Shown one piece after another: positions 32,548-42,532 of a stretch of 64,000 bases of DNA. The translations under genes and the position numbers were made by a program. Positions within the stretch are counted from its first letter, which is position 1; each line of letters opens with the position of its first letter. Source of the stretch: Chlorobium sp. (GTDB lineage: Bacteria; Bacteroidota; Chlorobiia; Chlorobiales; Chlorobiaceae); NCBI GenBank assembly GCA_005862225.1, contig SZXV01000002.1, positions 806,001 through 870,000 on the forward strand. Reading direction: 5' to 3'. The notes below the pieces were generated by a model. The model did not search any database and was not told the DNA's origin. It saw only the letters and a list, made by a program, of their open reading frames with translations.

Positions 32548-34251
32548 TCATTTCTCCCGCTGAACGGTGGGGACAAAGTTTTGTTGGCGTCCAATTTTTG
32601 GCAGCCCAAGTATCTCTCGAGCATGGTCAAGCGCATCATCAATATTGCCAAAAATGTGCTCTTCACCGATGTCATCGTAAAGCCCGTATTGCTGAAGAGC
32701 AAATAACGGCTGAGCATGAACACCCGACAGAATCAATCTGGTTTCTGATTTCTTACAGTCTTTGAGAAGTTCCCGCATCATATTCAGGCCGGTTGCATCA
32801 ATAGTAAGAACGCTTCGCATTCGGATAATTCTGATTTTGGGCGCCTTTTCGACAATATGCATGGCCTCCCTGAACTTGCTGGCAGCGCCAAAGAAAAAGG
32901 GGCCGCTTATTTCAAACACCTCAACACCATCGGGCACCTTCCGGGTGACAATCGTATTGGGATCATCCTCCTCATCCCTGTCAGCGAGCTCTTTAGTAAT
33001 GACGCCGACATTGGAGAGCTGGGCCATGCGCTGCATGAAGAGGATAACCGCGAGCAACATGCCAATTTCAATGGCGAGCGTCAGATCAAAAACAACGGTC
33101 AGACTGAAGGTTGTCAGCAGAACGATAACGTCGCTTCTTGGACTTTTCAGAAGTTCCCGAAACACCTTCACCTCGCTCATGTTCCAGGCAACGACAATAA
33201 GAATTGCAGCCAGCGCAGGCATCGGGATGAGCTTTGCCCATTTGCCGAAGAGCAGCATGATCAGGAGCAGCGTTATGGCGTGAACTATCCCCGCCACCGG
33301 GGTTCTGCCGCCGTTCTTGACATTGGTCGCCGTTCGGGCAATAGCTCCGGTAACAGGGATACCGCCAAACAGGGGAGTAATGATATTTGCAGCCCCCTGG
33401 GCAATCAGTTCCATATTTGACTTGTGCCTGCTGCCGATCATGCCATCCGCCACAACAGCCGAAAGCAGCGCTTCAATGGCTCCAAGCAGGGCAATGGTTG
33501 TTGCAGGCATAATCAATTGCCTGATCGTCGCAAAATCAAACGAAGGGAGTGATGGGGCAGGAATGGTTGAAGGAATCTCTCCAAACCGGGAAGCAATCGT
33601 TGCAACATCAAGTTTAAAGTATTGTACGATCACCGTTGTGACAATAAGAGCAATGAGCGAGCCGGGAATTTTTCGTGACACCTTCGGCCAGAAAAGAATA
33701 ATCAGAAGAGCTGACATGCCGATCAAAAAGCTTGGCAGATCAAACGTCGGCAGCGTATAAACGTATGCGGTCCATTTGCCGATAAAATCAGCCGGAACAA
33801 CGGCAATATCAAGCCCAAGAAAATCCTTCACCTGACTGGAGAAAATGATGACTGCAATACCACTGGTAAAGCCGACAATCACCGGATAGGGAATAAACTT
33901 GATCAGGGAGCCGAACTGGGCAAAACCCATGATCATCAGAATCACACCCGACATGATTGTTGCCACCACAAGGCCATTAACGCCGTATTGCTGGACAATG
34001 CCGTACAGGATCACAATAAAAGCACCCGTTGGCCCTCCTATCTGCACCCTGCTTCCACCGAGAAAAGAGACAAGAAAGCCGCCAACAACTGCTGTAATAA
34101 GACCTTTTTCAGGAGATACCCCGGATGCAATGGCAAAAGCAATTGCCAGTGGCAGTGCCACAATGCCGACCATGACACCGGCAATGACATCCTTCATTAT
34201 CCGATCAGGGGTAAGTTCCGGTAAAATTGAAAACAGTTTTGGTTTGAACAT
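32548..34251 (-). CDS. SulP-family anion transporter with STAS domain
   Basis: 567 residues. About 10-14 membrane segments begin at [24 protein letters not shown]. The family motif [18 protein letters not shown] lies at about residues 65-82, and [38 protein letters not shown] in the middle. The C-terminal STAS domain starts near 435 ([20 protein letters not shown]...[20 protein letters not shown]). SulP carriers move sulfate, bicarbonate or other anions. This subgroup is often annotated as sulfate permease, but bicarbonate is equally possible. Confidence 0.9.
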   Translation of the reverse strand: MFKPKLFSILPELTPDRIMKDVIAGVMVGIVALPLAIAFAIASGVSPEKGLITAVVGGFLVSFLGGSRVQIGGPTGAFIVILYGIVQQYGVNGLVVATIMSGVILMIMGFAQFGSLIKFIPYPVIVGFTSGIAVIIFSSQVKDFLGLDIAVVPADFIGKWTAYVYTLPTFDLPSFLIGMSALLIILFWPKVSRKIPGSLIALIVTTVIVQYFKLDVATIASRFGEIPSTIPAPSLPSFDFATIRQLIMPATTIALLGAIEALLSAVVADGMIGSRHKSNMELIAQGAANIITPLFGGIPVTGAIARTATNVKNGGRTPVAGIVHAITLLLIMLLFGKWAKLIPMPALAAILIVVAWNMSEVKVFRELLKSPRSDVIVLLTTFSLTVVFDLTLAIEIGMLLAVILFMQRMAQLSNVGVITKELADRDEEDDPNTIVTRKVPDGVEVFEISGPFFFGAASKFREAMHIVEKAPKIRIIRMRSVLTIDATGLNMMRELLKDCKKSETRLILSGVHAQPLFALQQYGLYDDIGEEHIFGNIDDALDHAREILGLPKIGRQQNFVPTVQREK

Positions 34252-34471
34252 AGTGAGCAGCAGAAAGAGAAAATGAACAATGAGCCCAAGGCGGGCTTTG
34301 AGTTTCTATATAATCTTTTTGCATTATTATATCAATGGATGGCCCGCTTCATACAAAAAAAGTTGAATTTACAGGCTAAAACGGCTTTTTGGGTGGTATT
34401 TGTCTTGTCGTGGGGCTTATCTTGAGAGGGAAAATCATTTTCATCATGAATAAAAAGGAGCAATAACCGTT

Positions 34472-34969
34472 ATGACAACAACAAAAGAGAATCTGAAAGA
34501 GGCATTTGCCGGTGAAAGTCAGGCTTTTCAGAAATATCTCGCTTTTGCAAAAGAGGCGGAACAGGCAGGTTTTGGCAATGTGGCAAAGTTGTTCCGGACG
34601 ACAGCCCAGGCCGAGCGTATCCATGCGGAAGGGCATTTTACGGCTCTCGGTGGCATAGGTTCAACTGCGGATAATCTGGAGGCAGCAATCGGAGGCGAAA
34701 CCTTTGAACATACCGAAATGTACCCGCCGATGCTTGAGCAGGCTGAAGCCGACGGGCATTCAGCCAAACGGATGTTTTCTTTTGCGCTCAAGGCGGAACA
34801 GGTTCATGCCAAACTGTATAAAAAAGCGCTTGAAGCAGTGCGAAATGGTCAGGATATGACAGCAACCGAGGTCTGGCTCTGTCCGATCTGTGGTCATATT
34901 GAGCTGGGGAATCCTCCAGAAAGCTGCCCGATCTGCGGTGCGAAAGCCGCTGTATTTGTTCAGGTATAA
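34472..34969 (+). CDS. Rubrerythrin
   Basis: 165 residues. The di-iron four-helix bundle shows E-x-x-Y/H ligands in FAGESQAFQKYLAFA, TAQAERIHAEGH, TEMYPPMLEQAEADGH and ALKAEQVHAKLY. The C-terminal rubredoxin-like domain has CPICGHIELGNPPESCPICGA. It reduces hydrogen peroxide using electrons from rubredoxin or NADH enzymes, a common oxidative-stress protein of anaerobes. A ribosome-binding site, AAGGAG, precedes the ATG. Confidence 0.93.
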   Translation: MTTTKENLKEAFAGESQAFQKYLAFAKEAEQAGFGNVAKLFRTTAQAERIHAEGHFTALGGIGSTADNLEAAIGGETFEHTEMYPPMLEQAEADGHSAKRMFSFALKAEQVHAKLYKKALEAVRNGQDMTATEVWLCPICGHIELGNPPESCPICGAKAAVFVQV

Positions 34970-35039
34970 GAACGATCTGTTTGAGAGCGATTTTTGGGTA
35001 AAGTGGGTTTTTCGTCTACCAATATGCCGCCCATTTCGA

Positions 35040-35065
35040 GTCCCGGAGGGGCGACATGTTGGTAG
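35040..35065 (+). repeat. Dispersed 26-base element, copy 2
   Basis: Same GTCCCG-AGGGGC-TTGGTAG motif as at 16930-16955, placed between the rubrerythrin gene and the small membrane-protein gene. Confidence 0.4.
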
Positions 35066-35083
35066 CGGGCGGGTACGCTTGCG

Positions 35084-35371
35084 TTATTCTCCGATATGAT
35101 CTTTTGTTGTCAGCAGAAGTGTGGCTGCGAGGAGGTCGATCGGTATCCATAGCTCTTTTGGGAGTGTGATTTCACTGACAGGGTTGAACAGTATGACGAA
35201 AAAGGCGTATCCCAATGGCAGGAGCAGTTTTTTCTGGCTGAAATTTTTGTAGGCACCCCACGCAAACGTGCCAGAAACAACAATGCGCAGCAGCTCATAA
35301 AATCCTGAAGGCAGAGGAATTATGGCAATACCAAGGAGTATGGCAGTGATATAGACGACTTGTAAAGGCAT
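35084..35371 (-). CDS. Small membrane protein (DUF6804-like)
   Basis: Start placed at 35371 (MPLQVVYI), 95 residues; the longer frame to 35407 would begin inside a terminator hairpin. Four hydrophobic segments are present (VVYITAILLGIAIIPL, LLRIVVSGTFAWGAY, LLPLGYAFFVILFN, WIPIDLLAATLLL). The PVSEITLPKELWIPIDLLAA block is conserved in a family of short bacterial membrane proteins of unknown role. Confidence 0.6.
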   Translation of the reverse strand: MPLQVVYITAILLGIAIIPLPSGFYELLRIVVSGTFAWGAYKNFSQKKLLLPLGYAFFVILFNPVSEITLPKELWIPIDLLAATLLLTTKDHIGE

Positions 35372-35391
35372 GGCAATTGGAGATGTGTCAT

Positions 35392-35427
35392 AAAAAAAGC
35401 CAGACAAACTTTCGTTCAGTCTGGCTT
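35392..35427 (-). terminator. Terminator of the RNA-binding protein gene
   Basis: Perfect 9-base stem AAGCCAGAC/GTCTGGCTT with a T7 tail on the minus strand, 21 bases after the stop of the RRM gene. Confidence 0.85.
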
Positions 35428-35447
35428 AAAGGTAAAAACCGAAAAGA

Positions 35448-35720
35448 TCAGTAGCGATCTCTTCTTGCTGGTCTCTCTTCGCGAGGTCTGGCTTCATTGA
35501 CCTTTATCGAGCGGCCGTTCAAATCTTTGTCATTCATTGATTCGATGGCTTCACGAGCTTCACTGTCATTAGGCATGTCAACAAATCCGAACCCTTTGGA
35601 ACGGCCTGAAAACTTGTCAGTTATGATGTTTGCGCTACTTACCTGCCCGAATTGGGAGAACGTATCACGAAGGTCATCTTCAGTAACAGTGTAAGCCAAA
35701 TTGCCGATGTAGATATTCAT
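35448..35720 (-). CDS. RRM-domain RNA-binding protein
   Basis: 90 residues: one RRM plus a short basic tail (RPREERPARRDRY). RNP2 is IYIGNL (residues 3-8) and RNP1 is SKGFGFVDM (about 41-49). This matches the cyanobacterial-type single-RRM proteins also found in Chlorobi, which are often cold-induced. A dedicated terminator follows. The upstream 200 bases are A/T-rich and include TGATTATCA-like runs, but no promoter stands out. Confidence 0.92.
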   Translation of the reverse strand: MNIYIGNLAYTVTEDDLRDTFSQFGQVSSANIITDKFSGRSKGFGFVDMPNDSEAREAIESMNDKDLNGRSIKVNEARPREERPARRDRY

Positions 35721-35958
35721 TGTTAGTTTCAGTGAATCAATTGCATTGATAGAAAAGATATACCTTCAAGTAACCAAGCAAAAATTACCTGAATAGCTAT
35801 CAGTCAACCATTGACTGATGTTTCAAGTTTAACGTAATTGATTATCATTTTCAAATAGATAATTCATGGGGTGAATAATTCTCAAAAATGGATTATTATC
35901 AGGGCGATATCCGCTATCGCTATCGATAAGCCTCTTTTCTGACTAACTATTTGTCTGT

Positions 35959-37698
35959 ATGCATAACGTTGATTTCCTTGGCGAGCTGGTGCTTATCGGA
36001 GCATTGGCGATTGCCATTATTCTGATTTTTCAGCGTCTGAAGATTCCGCCGGTGATAGGGCTTATTTTTACCGGCATTCTGCTTGGTCCTTCAGGTATTG
36101 GTGTTGTCTATGACCGGGGAATGATTTCAACGCTTGCCGAGCTGGGTGTTGTCTTGCTCCTCTTTACTATAGGCCTTGAGTTTTCAGTCGCCGACCTTAA
36201 AAAACTGAAAAAAATTGTGCTGGTTGGAGGAGTTGTCCAGATTCTTGTGACGGGTGTGGCTATCAGTTTTATTGCATGGTGGTTTATGCTTGCCATAGGC
36301 CAGAGCATCCCTGTTTCAGCGGCACTGTTTTTGGGTTTTACCTTTTCTGTCAGCAGTACGGCGATCTGTCTGAAAATTCTTACCGATCGTGATGAGCTTG
36401 CTCTGCCGCACGGCCGGATTGCGCTGGGAATTCTGATTTTTCAGGATATCGCCATTGTACCCTTGATGATCGGCATTAATCTTTTAAGTCCCAGGGCAGT
36501 CACCTCCTTTGAGATGGTGTTTAAAAAGGTCGCCATCATTGTGCTGTTCGCCACCGCCATTGTTATAGGATTCAGGCTTCTTATGCCGAAAATGGTTCGT
36601 CTCATTGCCTCTTTGCATGCCAGGGAGGTTCTGGTGATCGGGGCACTTGTTATCTGCTTTGGAGCTGCTTATCTGACCTCTCTGGCAGGCCTCTCGCTTG
36701 CACTTGGCTCCTTTATTGCGGGCATGATTATCGCAAGTACCGATGAAAGTCATCAGATAAGCGTGATTATCGATCCTTTTCGTGAGGCGTTCAGCAGCAT
36801 CTTTTTTATTTCAGTCGGGCTTTTGCTCGATGTTCAGATGCTTAATCTTCCTCTGTTCATCTCTCTTGCTCTTGTGGTGCTGTTGGTCAAGGGGTTGCTC
36901 GTTGCGGGGGTCTCTCTTTTTCTCGGGAACTCCCTGAGAGTGAGCATGATGGCTGGTATGGCGCTGGCGCAGATCGGAGAATTTTCCTTTGTTCTGGCAG
37001 AGGCTGGCTTGAAAAACACTCTTATCAATCATGAGGTGTTTCAGGCCATGCTGGCCATCATTGTGGTCACCATGATTGTTACTCCTGCCATGATAGCGAT
37101 TGCCCCAAAATTTGCCGACCAGGTTGCTCCTGCGCTCGGCTTTATCCCGCTTGTTTCAAGGGATTCTCCGTCATCCGTCACCCGTCCTCCTGACAGTACC
37201 ATTATTTGCGTAGGGGAAATTCATGCCGCAATTATCGGGTTTGGTATTAACGGACAGAATGTGGCCGCAGTGCTCAAGGCCACGAATATCTCCTATGCAG
37301 TGCTTGAAATTGACAGGGAAATGGTGAAAGTCATGAAAAGAAAGGGAGAGCCGATCTATTATGGAGATTGTACGGAGAAAAAAGCGCTCTTACGTGCAGG
37401 CATTGACCATGCCCGAGCTGTTGTGCTTGGTATTTCAGATGCCAAGGCAATACGCAACAGCATTGCGATGATCCGTGAAATCAATAAAAAAGCCTTCATC
37501 ATTGTTAGGGCCAGAACCCTTGACGATGTTGCGGCGCTCTACAAAGAAGGTGCTGATGTTGTTGTGACTGAAAAATTTGAAACATCCATCCAGATTTTCT
37601 CACTGTTGCTGAACCATTTTACGGTTGATCCGGAACTGATTCTCGAACAGCAGGAAATTATCAGACGAGAATGCGAAAAGATTTTTCTGAGAGGGTGA
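35959..37698 (+). CDS. CPA2-family cation/proton antiporter with TrkA-N domain
   Basis: 579 residues. About 12-13 membrane segments span residues 5-385, including the family signature LGFTFSVSSTAICLKIL and SLALGSFIAGMIIA. A soluble TrkA-N/RCK-like domain runs from about 415 to 530 with the Rossmann motif AAIIGFGINGQNVAAVL and YYGDCTEKKALLRAGIDHARAVVLGI. It is KefB/KefC-like and likely exports K+ or exchanges Na+/H+. Nucleotide binding to the RCK domain would control gating. It lies alone between divergent neighbours. Confidence 0.9.
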   Translation: MHNVDFLGELVLIGALAIAIILIFQRLKIPPVIGLIFTGILLGPSGIGVVYDRGMISTLAELGVVLLLFTIGLEFSVADLKKLKKIVLVGGVVQILVTGVAISFIAWWFMLAIGQSIPVSAALFLGFTFSVSSTAICLKILTDRDELALPHGRIALGILIFQDIAIVPLMIGINLLSPRAVTSFEMVFKKVAIIVLFATAIVIGFRLLMPKMVRLIASLHAREVLVIGALVICFGAAYLTSLAGLSLALGSFIAGMIIASTDESHQISVIIDPFREAFSSIFFISVGLLLDVQMLNLPLFISLALVVLLVKGLLVAGVSLFLGNSLRVSMMAGMALAQIGEFSFVLAEAGLKNTLINHEVFQAMLAIIVVTMIVTPAMIAIAPKFADQVAPALGFIPLVSRDSPSSVTRPPDSTIICVGEIHAAIIGFGINGQNVAAVLKATNISYAVLEIDREMVKVMKRKGEPIYYGDCTEKKALLRAGIDHARAVVLGISDAKAIRNSIAMIREINKKAFIIVRARTLDDVAALYKEGADVVVTEKFETSIQIFSLLLNHFTVDPELILEQQEIIRRECEKIFLRG

Positions 37699-37811
37699 TT
37701 ATCCAGCAGCCAGGGCGTCGTTTTAAATTCAGGTCAAAGGAAATATTTTTGTTATATTTTGTGTAAAAAAAAGAGACCGTATCTCTACTCACCTTTCAGT
37801 TGACATGCGTT

Positions 37812-38774
37812 ATGGCATACCAGTCATTACCACCCACACAGAAATTTATCAATTATCGACAAGAGCTTCTTGATCAACAGGCTGCGCCCGATAAAGCAGC
37901 AGCCAAACGTGCGACGTATGAGCTTTCTTTAATGGAGCACAGTTGTTTCATTGAGTTAAACGGTGTTGTTCATCATTTTCACGATTCTGGTCCGAGGGAT
38001 GCTGCGGAAACGGTGGTGTTGATTCATGGATGGGATTGCTGGTGGATGTGGTGGCACCATATTATCAAATATCTCAACAACAGGGGTGTTCGCACCATTG
38101 CTTACGATATGCGTGGTCATGGCTGGTCGGATAACGATCCTAATAACCACTATCATATCGATTTTTTTGCTCACGACCTGAATGATCTGGTTGTCAAACT
38201 TGAGCTTCGGCGCTTTCATATTGCGGCATTTTCGTTTGGGCCTTTTGTCGCCCTTGATTATGCCCGTACCCATCCCGGCCTTATTCGCTCAATGACCTTT
38301 TTCAATTTCGGATACCTGCCAAATAGCGCGTTTATTCAGGCATTTGCCACAAATTCCATTACGTTTGTTTTCAATAACCTGCTCCGCAAACTGACATGGT
38401 GGCTTCCTGCCTATATCTTTGCGCGTCTTGTTCTTGCAAAGAATACGGTCATGCTTCATGATATTCTGATCGGCTTTAAAAGCCTCGGACTCTGCGCTCC
38501 CGACGCCATCGATCAGACAACCCGACATATCACCTCCTTTGAAACAACAGACTCTGTGCCTGAAATGGTCAAGTCCGTCGATATGCCTATTCTTTTTGTA
38601 GCCGGAGAGGGTGATGCCATCATGACCTGCGAGAATACAAAAAAGCTGGTGGATCTTACTCACAAGGGGAGTTATGTTTGTGTGCCTGAATGCGGGCATC
38701 TGATCACCGTCGAACTGCCTGAGGTAGCCTCAGAGCTTATATGGGGACACATCAAGTCCAATAGCCTCACCTAA
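37812..38774 (+). CDS. Alpha/beta hydrolase
   Basis: 320 residues from the ATG at 37812 (a TTG lies 4 codons earlier). The oxyanion loop is LIHGWDCWWMWWHHI. The nucleophile elbow AAFSFGPFVALDYA has Ser with Phe and Gly around it, a variant of GxSxG. The acid may lie in VAGEGDAIM, and the catalytic His is in PECGHLITVELP. The fold is clear. The substrate is not, and no neighbour narrows it. It is convergent with trpF, with the ends overlapping by 4 bases. Confidence 0.8.
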   Translation: MAYQSLPPTQKFINYRQELLDQQAAPDKAAAKRATYELSLMEHSCFIELNGVVHHFHDSGPRDAAETVVLIHGWDCWWMWWHHIIKYLNNRGVRTIAYDMRGHGWSDNDPNNHYHIDFFAHDLNDLVVKLELRRFHIAAFSFGPFVALDYARTHPGLIRSMTFFNFGYLPNSAFIQAFATNSITFVFNNLLRKLTWWLPAYIFARLVLAKNTVMLHDILIGFKSLGLCAPDAIDQTTRHITSFETTDSVPEMVKSVDMPILFVAGEGDAIMTCENTKKLVDLTHKGSYVCVPECGHLITVELPEVASELIWGHIKSNSLT

Positions 38775-39418
38775 AGAAGTGCCTTTTGAACTGCCCGGAT
38801 AAAGGATTTGATTTTAGCAGAATCCTTTATGCCGGGTTCCTTTTCAACGCCACTTGCGGTATCGACTCCATAAGGATTGGTTTGTCTTATTGCCTCACCG
38901 ACATTTTTCTCGTTCAAGCCGCCGGCAAGGATGGCATAGCACGAATTTCCAAGTTGATCAAAGATCCGTGTCGCAAGTGAAGCATCAATACGCTCTCCGG
39001 TTCCACCCACCATATTGGGACGGTAAGCGTCAAACAGAAAGGTATTGATACCGCTGTTTTCCGCAAAGAGGCGCACTTGTTCGACAGAAAAATCTTTATC
39101 AGGATGAAATACCTTGATAACCTTTGCCACAGTGATTGAGCGTGCCTGTTCAGCACTATAGCGGTCGCTATGGAGTTGCGCAATCTGCAATCCGGAATGT
39201 CGGCAGATGGCCTCAATTTCTTCAGGGGAGTGTTCAACAAAGATACCTGCCGATTGAACAAATGGTGGCAGGTTTCTGATGATTTCCCTTGCTCTTTCAG
39301 GTGTAATCACCCGGGGACTCTTGTTGCTGAAATTAAATCCAAGCGCATCGGCACCAGCCTTGCAGGCATCAAGGGCGTCCTCAAGAGAGGTTATTCCACA
39401 GATCTTGATTTTAGTCAT
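38771..39418 (-). CDS. trpF: Phosphoribosylanthranilate isomerase
   Basis: 215 residues, normal length. The start MTKIKICGITSLEDALDACKAGADALGFNF contains the catalytic Cys (KICGI), and FLFDAY near 130 the catalytic Asp. Phosphate-binding loops are ILAGGLNEKNV and GVDTASGVEKEPGIKD. It converts phosphoribosylanthranilate to CdRP in tryptophan synthesis. No other trp gene is adjacent, so the pathway is dispersed. Confidence 0.94.
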   Translation of the reverse strand: MTKIKICGITSLEDALDACKAGADALGFNFSNKSPRVITPERAREIIRNLPPFVQSAGIFVEHSPEEIEAICRHSGLQIAQLHSDRYSAEQARSITVAKVIKVFHPDKDFSVEQVRLFAENSGINTFLFDAYRPNMVGGTGERIDASLATRIFDQLGNSCYAILAGGLNEKNVGEAIRQTNPYGVDTASGVEKEPGIKDSAKIKSFIRAVQKALL

Positions 39419-39565
39419 GGTCAGAATGACAGTTATGATGAAGAGAGCTCAACTTGACCGCTGTATGGAAGATAGCGTTTAATATGGAGTAACGCCATAT
39501 TGTTGTGATTCTCTCATATTGTGCTTATATTAAAAGCCGCATTTGATCAGGAGATACTGAAACAA

Positions 39566-39637
39566 TGGGGCGTCGCCAAGTGGTAAGGCATCGGCCTTTG
39601 GAGCCGACATCCGCAGGTTCGAATCCTGCCGCCCCAG
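39566..39637 (+). tRNA. tRNA-Gln (anticodon TTG)
   Basis: 72 bases. The acceptor TGGGGCG/CGCCCCA pairs perfectly. The anticodon stem is TCGGC/GCCGA with loop CTTTGGA, and the T arm is GCAGG-TTCGAAT-CCTGC. Beginning with U is typical for tRNA-Gln. CCA is not encoded. Confidence 0.95.
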
Positions 39638-39662
39638 CGCTAACAACAGAGATGCAGCACAT

Positions 39663-39695
39663 AAAAAAAGGCAACCCCGAAAGGTTGCCTTTTTT
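39663..39695. terminator. Bidirectional terminator between tRNA-Gln and ahcY
   Basis: The stem GGCAACC/GGTTGCC is flanked by an A-run and a T-run, so it can end transcription from both sides of this convergent pair. Confidence 0.85.
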
Positions 39696-39723
39696 ATGTT
39701 TTACCATTGTGACCGCTTATCCA

Positions 39724-41139
39724 TTAATAGCGATAATGCTCTGGCTTGTATGGCCCATCAAGAGGCACGCCGATATACTCAGCCTGCTCATCAGTAAGCC
39801 TCGTCAGTTTCACCCCGAGCTGTTCAAGGTGCAGCCTTGCGACCTCTTCATCAAGCTCTTTCGGGAGTCTGTAGACCCCGATGGCATACTCTTTGGTCCA
39901 AAGTTCAATTTGCGCAAGCGTCTGGTTGGTAAAGGAGTTGCTCATCACAAAGGATGGGTGTCCCGTTGCACATCCAAGATTAACAAGACGACCTTCAGCC
40001 AGCAGATAGATGCAGTTGCCATTTTCAAAGGTGTACTTGTCAACCTGAGGCTTGATATTGAGCCTTGTCGCCCCGGGATAAGCATAAAGCTGCTCAACCT
40101 GGATTTCGTTGTCAAAGTGGCCGATATTACAGACAATCGCTTCATCTTTCATCTGCTTGATATGCTCAAGAGTGATCACATCCTTGTTGCCGGTTGTGGT
40201 GACAAAAATGTTTCCCTCCTTGACAGCCTCATCCATTGTTGAGACCTCATAGCCCTCCATGGCTGCCTGCAAGGCACAGATTGGATCAATTTCCGTAACA
40301 ATAACCCTTGCGCCGTAAGCGCGCATCGACCGTGCAGAGCCCTTGCCTACATCGCCATAACCAAGCACCACAACAACTTTACCGGCAACCATGACGTCTG
40401 TTGCGCGCTTGATACCGTCAGCAAGTGACTCACGGCACCCGTACAGGTTGTCAAATTTTGATTTGGTCACCGAATCGTTGACGTTGATGGCCGGGAAAAG
40501 CAGTTCACCCTTTTCCATCATCTGGTACAGGCGGTGAACACCAGTTGTTGTCTCTTCCGAAACACCCTTCATCTCTGCGGCAACCTTGTGCCAGCGCTGG
40601 CTGTCCTCTTCAAAGACCTCCCGAAGCTGCTGGTACAGAGCTTTTTCCTCAGCATTGCCCGGAGTTTTATCGAGCATTTCGGGGTTATTCTCAATTTTGT
40701 AGCCAAGAATAATCATCAGGGTGGCATCGCCGCCGTCATCAACAATGAGGTTTGGCCCCTTGCCGCCTTCAAATTCAAGGATCTGACGAGTACACCACCA
40801 GTATTCATCAAGCGTTTCACCTTTCCATGCAAAGACCGGTACCCCGGCCTCTGCAATCGCGGCGGCAGCATGATCCTGTGTTGAAAAGATATTGCAGCTT
40901 GCCCAGCGGACTTCAGCGCCAAGCTCAACAAGCGTTTCAATCAACACGGCCGTCTGAATGGTCATGTGCAGTGAGCCAGCAATACGGGCGCCTTTCAGCG
41001 GATATTTGCCAGCATATTTGCGTCTTGTGGCCATAAGGCCCGGCATCTCTTTTTCAGCGACATCTATTTCCTTGCGTCCCCACTCGGCAAGAGAGATATC
41101 AGCTACTTTATAATCAAGCGCCTTTGCAACTGTTGTCAT
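39724..41139 (-). CDS. ahcY: S-adenosylhomocysteine hydrolase
   Basis: 471 residues. Conserved segments are [42 protein letters not shown] near the N-terminus, [21 protein letters not shown], the NAD-binding [17 protein letters not shown], and the C-terminal [12 protein letters not shown]-type ending. It cleaves S-adenosylhomocysteine to adenosine and homocysteine, closing the SAM cycle. It lies 35 bases after metK in the same direction, so the two form an operon. Confidence 0.96.
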   Translation of the reverse strand: MTTVAKALDYKVADISLAEWGRKEIDVAEKEMPGLMATRRKYAGKYPLKGARIAGSLHMTIQTAVLIETLVELGAEVRWASCNIFSTQDHAAAAIAEAGVPVFAWKGETLDEYWWCTRQILEFEGGKGPNLIVDDGGDATLMIILGYKIENNPEMLDKTPGNAEEKALYQQLREVFEEDSQRWHKVAAEMKGVSEETTTGVHRLYQMMEKGELLFPAINVNDSVTKSKFDNLYGCRESLADGIKRATDVMVAGKVVVVLGYGDVGKGSARSMRAYGARVIVTEIDPICALQAAMEGYEVSTMDEAVKEGNIFVTTTGNKDVITLEHIKQMKDEAIVCNIGHFDNEIQVEQLYAYPGATRLNIKPQVDKYTFENGNCIYLLAEGRLVNLGCATGHPSFVMSNSFTNQTLAQIELWTKEYAIGVYRLPKELDEEVARLHLEQLGVKLTRLTDEQAEYIGVPLDGPYKPEHYRY

Positions 41140-41174
41140 ATTGTCTCTTTCTGGTTTTATAATGTTGAAATTGC

Positions 41175-42389
41175 TCAGGCCAGGTTCAACGCTTTTTTCA
41201 GTTCAGCAACCTTTTCGGTTTTTTCCCAGGGGAAAATGTCGCGACCGAAATGTCCATAGGCAGCAGTCTGCTGATAGCACCAGCCCTCTGGTTTGTTGAG
41301 GCTGAACCGTTTGATAATAGCCGCCGGACGAAGATCAAAGATGACTTCAGCCTTTTCCTGAATCTGCGCGTCATTGAGGCCATGCTTTGCTGTATCGTGC
41401 GTATTGATATAGATAGAGACAGGACGTGCGACTCCGATAGCATAAGAGACCTGAACAGTGCACTTGTCGGCAAGACCGGCAGCAACAATGTTCTTCGCCA
41501 CGTGACGGGCAGCATAAGCAGCGCTGCGGTCAACCTTTGAAGGATCCTTGCCGCTGAATGCACCACCACCGTGAGGAGCTGCGCCACCGTAGGTATCAAC
41601 AATAATCTTGCGGCCAGTCAAGCCGGTATCGCCGTGTGGTCCGCCAATAACAAAGCGACCAGTAGGATTAATATGAAATTTGGTATTTGCATCAATAAGG
41701 GAAGCAGGAATAACAACCTTGACAACATTTTCAATAATGTCGTTTTTAATCACTTCCTGCCATTCAGCTTCACTGACACCTTCCGGTTCAGGATCATGCT
41801 GGGTTGACACAACAACGGCATCAACACGCTTGACGATTTCATTCTCATATTCAAGAGTGACCTGACTCTTGGCATCAGGACGAAGGTAAGTCATAATTTT
41901 GCCTTCCTTGCGAATTTCAGCAAGCTTCTTGACAAGCTGCTGGGCAAACTGGATAGCGGCTGGCATCAGTTCAGGAGTTTCTGTGCAGGCATAGCCGAAC
42001 ATCATACCCTGATCACCGGCGCCAACACGATCAAACTCGTCGGCAATCTCTTCCTTGCGGTCAACACCACGATTGATATCGGGAGATTGACTGTGGAGAG
42101 CAGAAAGAACACCGCATGAATTTGCTTCAAACATGTATTCACCTTTGGTGTATCCGATCTCACTCACAACTTTGCGAGCTATGGTCTGGATATCAACGAT
42201 TCCTTTCGTTGTAACTTCACCGCCTACAACCACCTGTCCTGTCGTGACAAATGTTTCACAGGCAACACGTGAATTGGAATCCTGACGGAGAAAATCATCA
42301 AGGACGGCATCGGAAATCTGATCAGCAACCTTGTCCGGGTGTCCTTCTGATACTGATTCTGAGGTAAAGAAATACCTTTTCTGTGACAT
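41175..42389 (-). CDS. metK: S-adenosylmethionine synthetase
   Basis: 404 residues. The family opening [24 protein letters not shown] holds the ATP/methionine-binding His. [32 protein letters not shown] and [19 protein letters not shown] are all present. It makes SAM from methionine and ATP. It is followed by ahcY. The gap before its start (42390-42530) shows no S-box, so unlike metB it is not obviously riboswitch-controlled. Confidence 0.97.
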   Translation of the reverse strand: MSQKRYFFTSESVSEGHPDKVADQISDAVLDDFLRQDSNSRVACETFVTTGQVVVGGEVTTKGIVDIQTIARKVVSEIGYTKGEYMFEANSCGVLSALHSQSPDINRGVDRKEEIADEFDRVGAGDQGMMFGYACTETPELMPAAIQFAQQLVKKLAEIRKEGKIMTYLRPDAKSQVTLEYENEIVKRVDAVVVSTQHDPEPEGVSEAEWQEVIKNDIIENVVKVVIPASLIDANTKFHINPTGRFVIGGPHGDTGLTGRKIIVDTYGGAAPHGGGAFSGKDPSKVDRSAAYAARHVAKNIVAAGLADKCTVQVSYAIGVARPVSIYINTHDTAKHGLNDAQIQEKAEVIFDLRPAAIIKRFSLNKPEGWCYQQTAAYGHFGRDIFPWEKTEKVAELKKALNLA

Positions 42390-42532
42390 ATTTTCAATTA
42401 GGTTTTAGTTAAACGAATAACAATAACTGTACGAACAGAACAAACTGAACCAGTGAAGAGCTTTTCATTGATCTGAGAGGATTTCACGGGTTCAAAATGT
42501 AAACATTCGTGCACTTCTATGCAAAAATTCTC

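Noticed and set aside
39525-39707. Minus-strand 60-codon frame with AGFEPADVGS
   Set aside because: Antisense to tRNA-Gln; an artefact of the same type.
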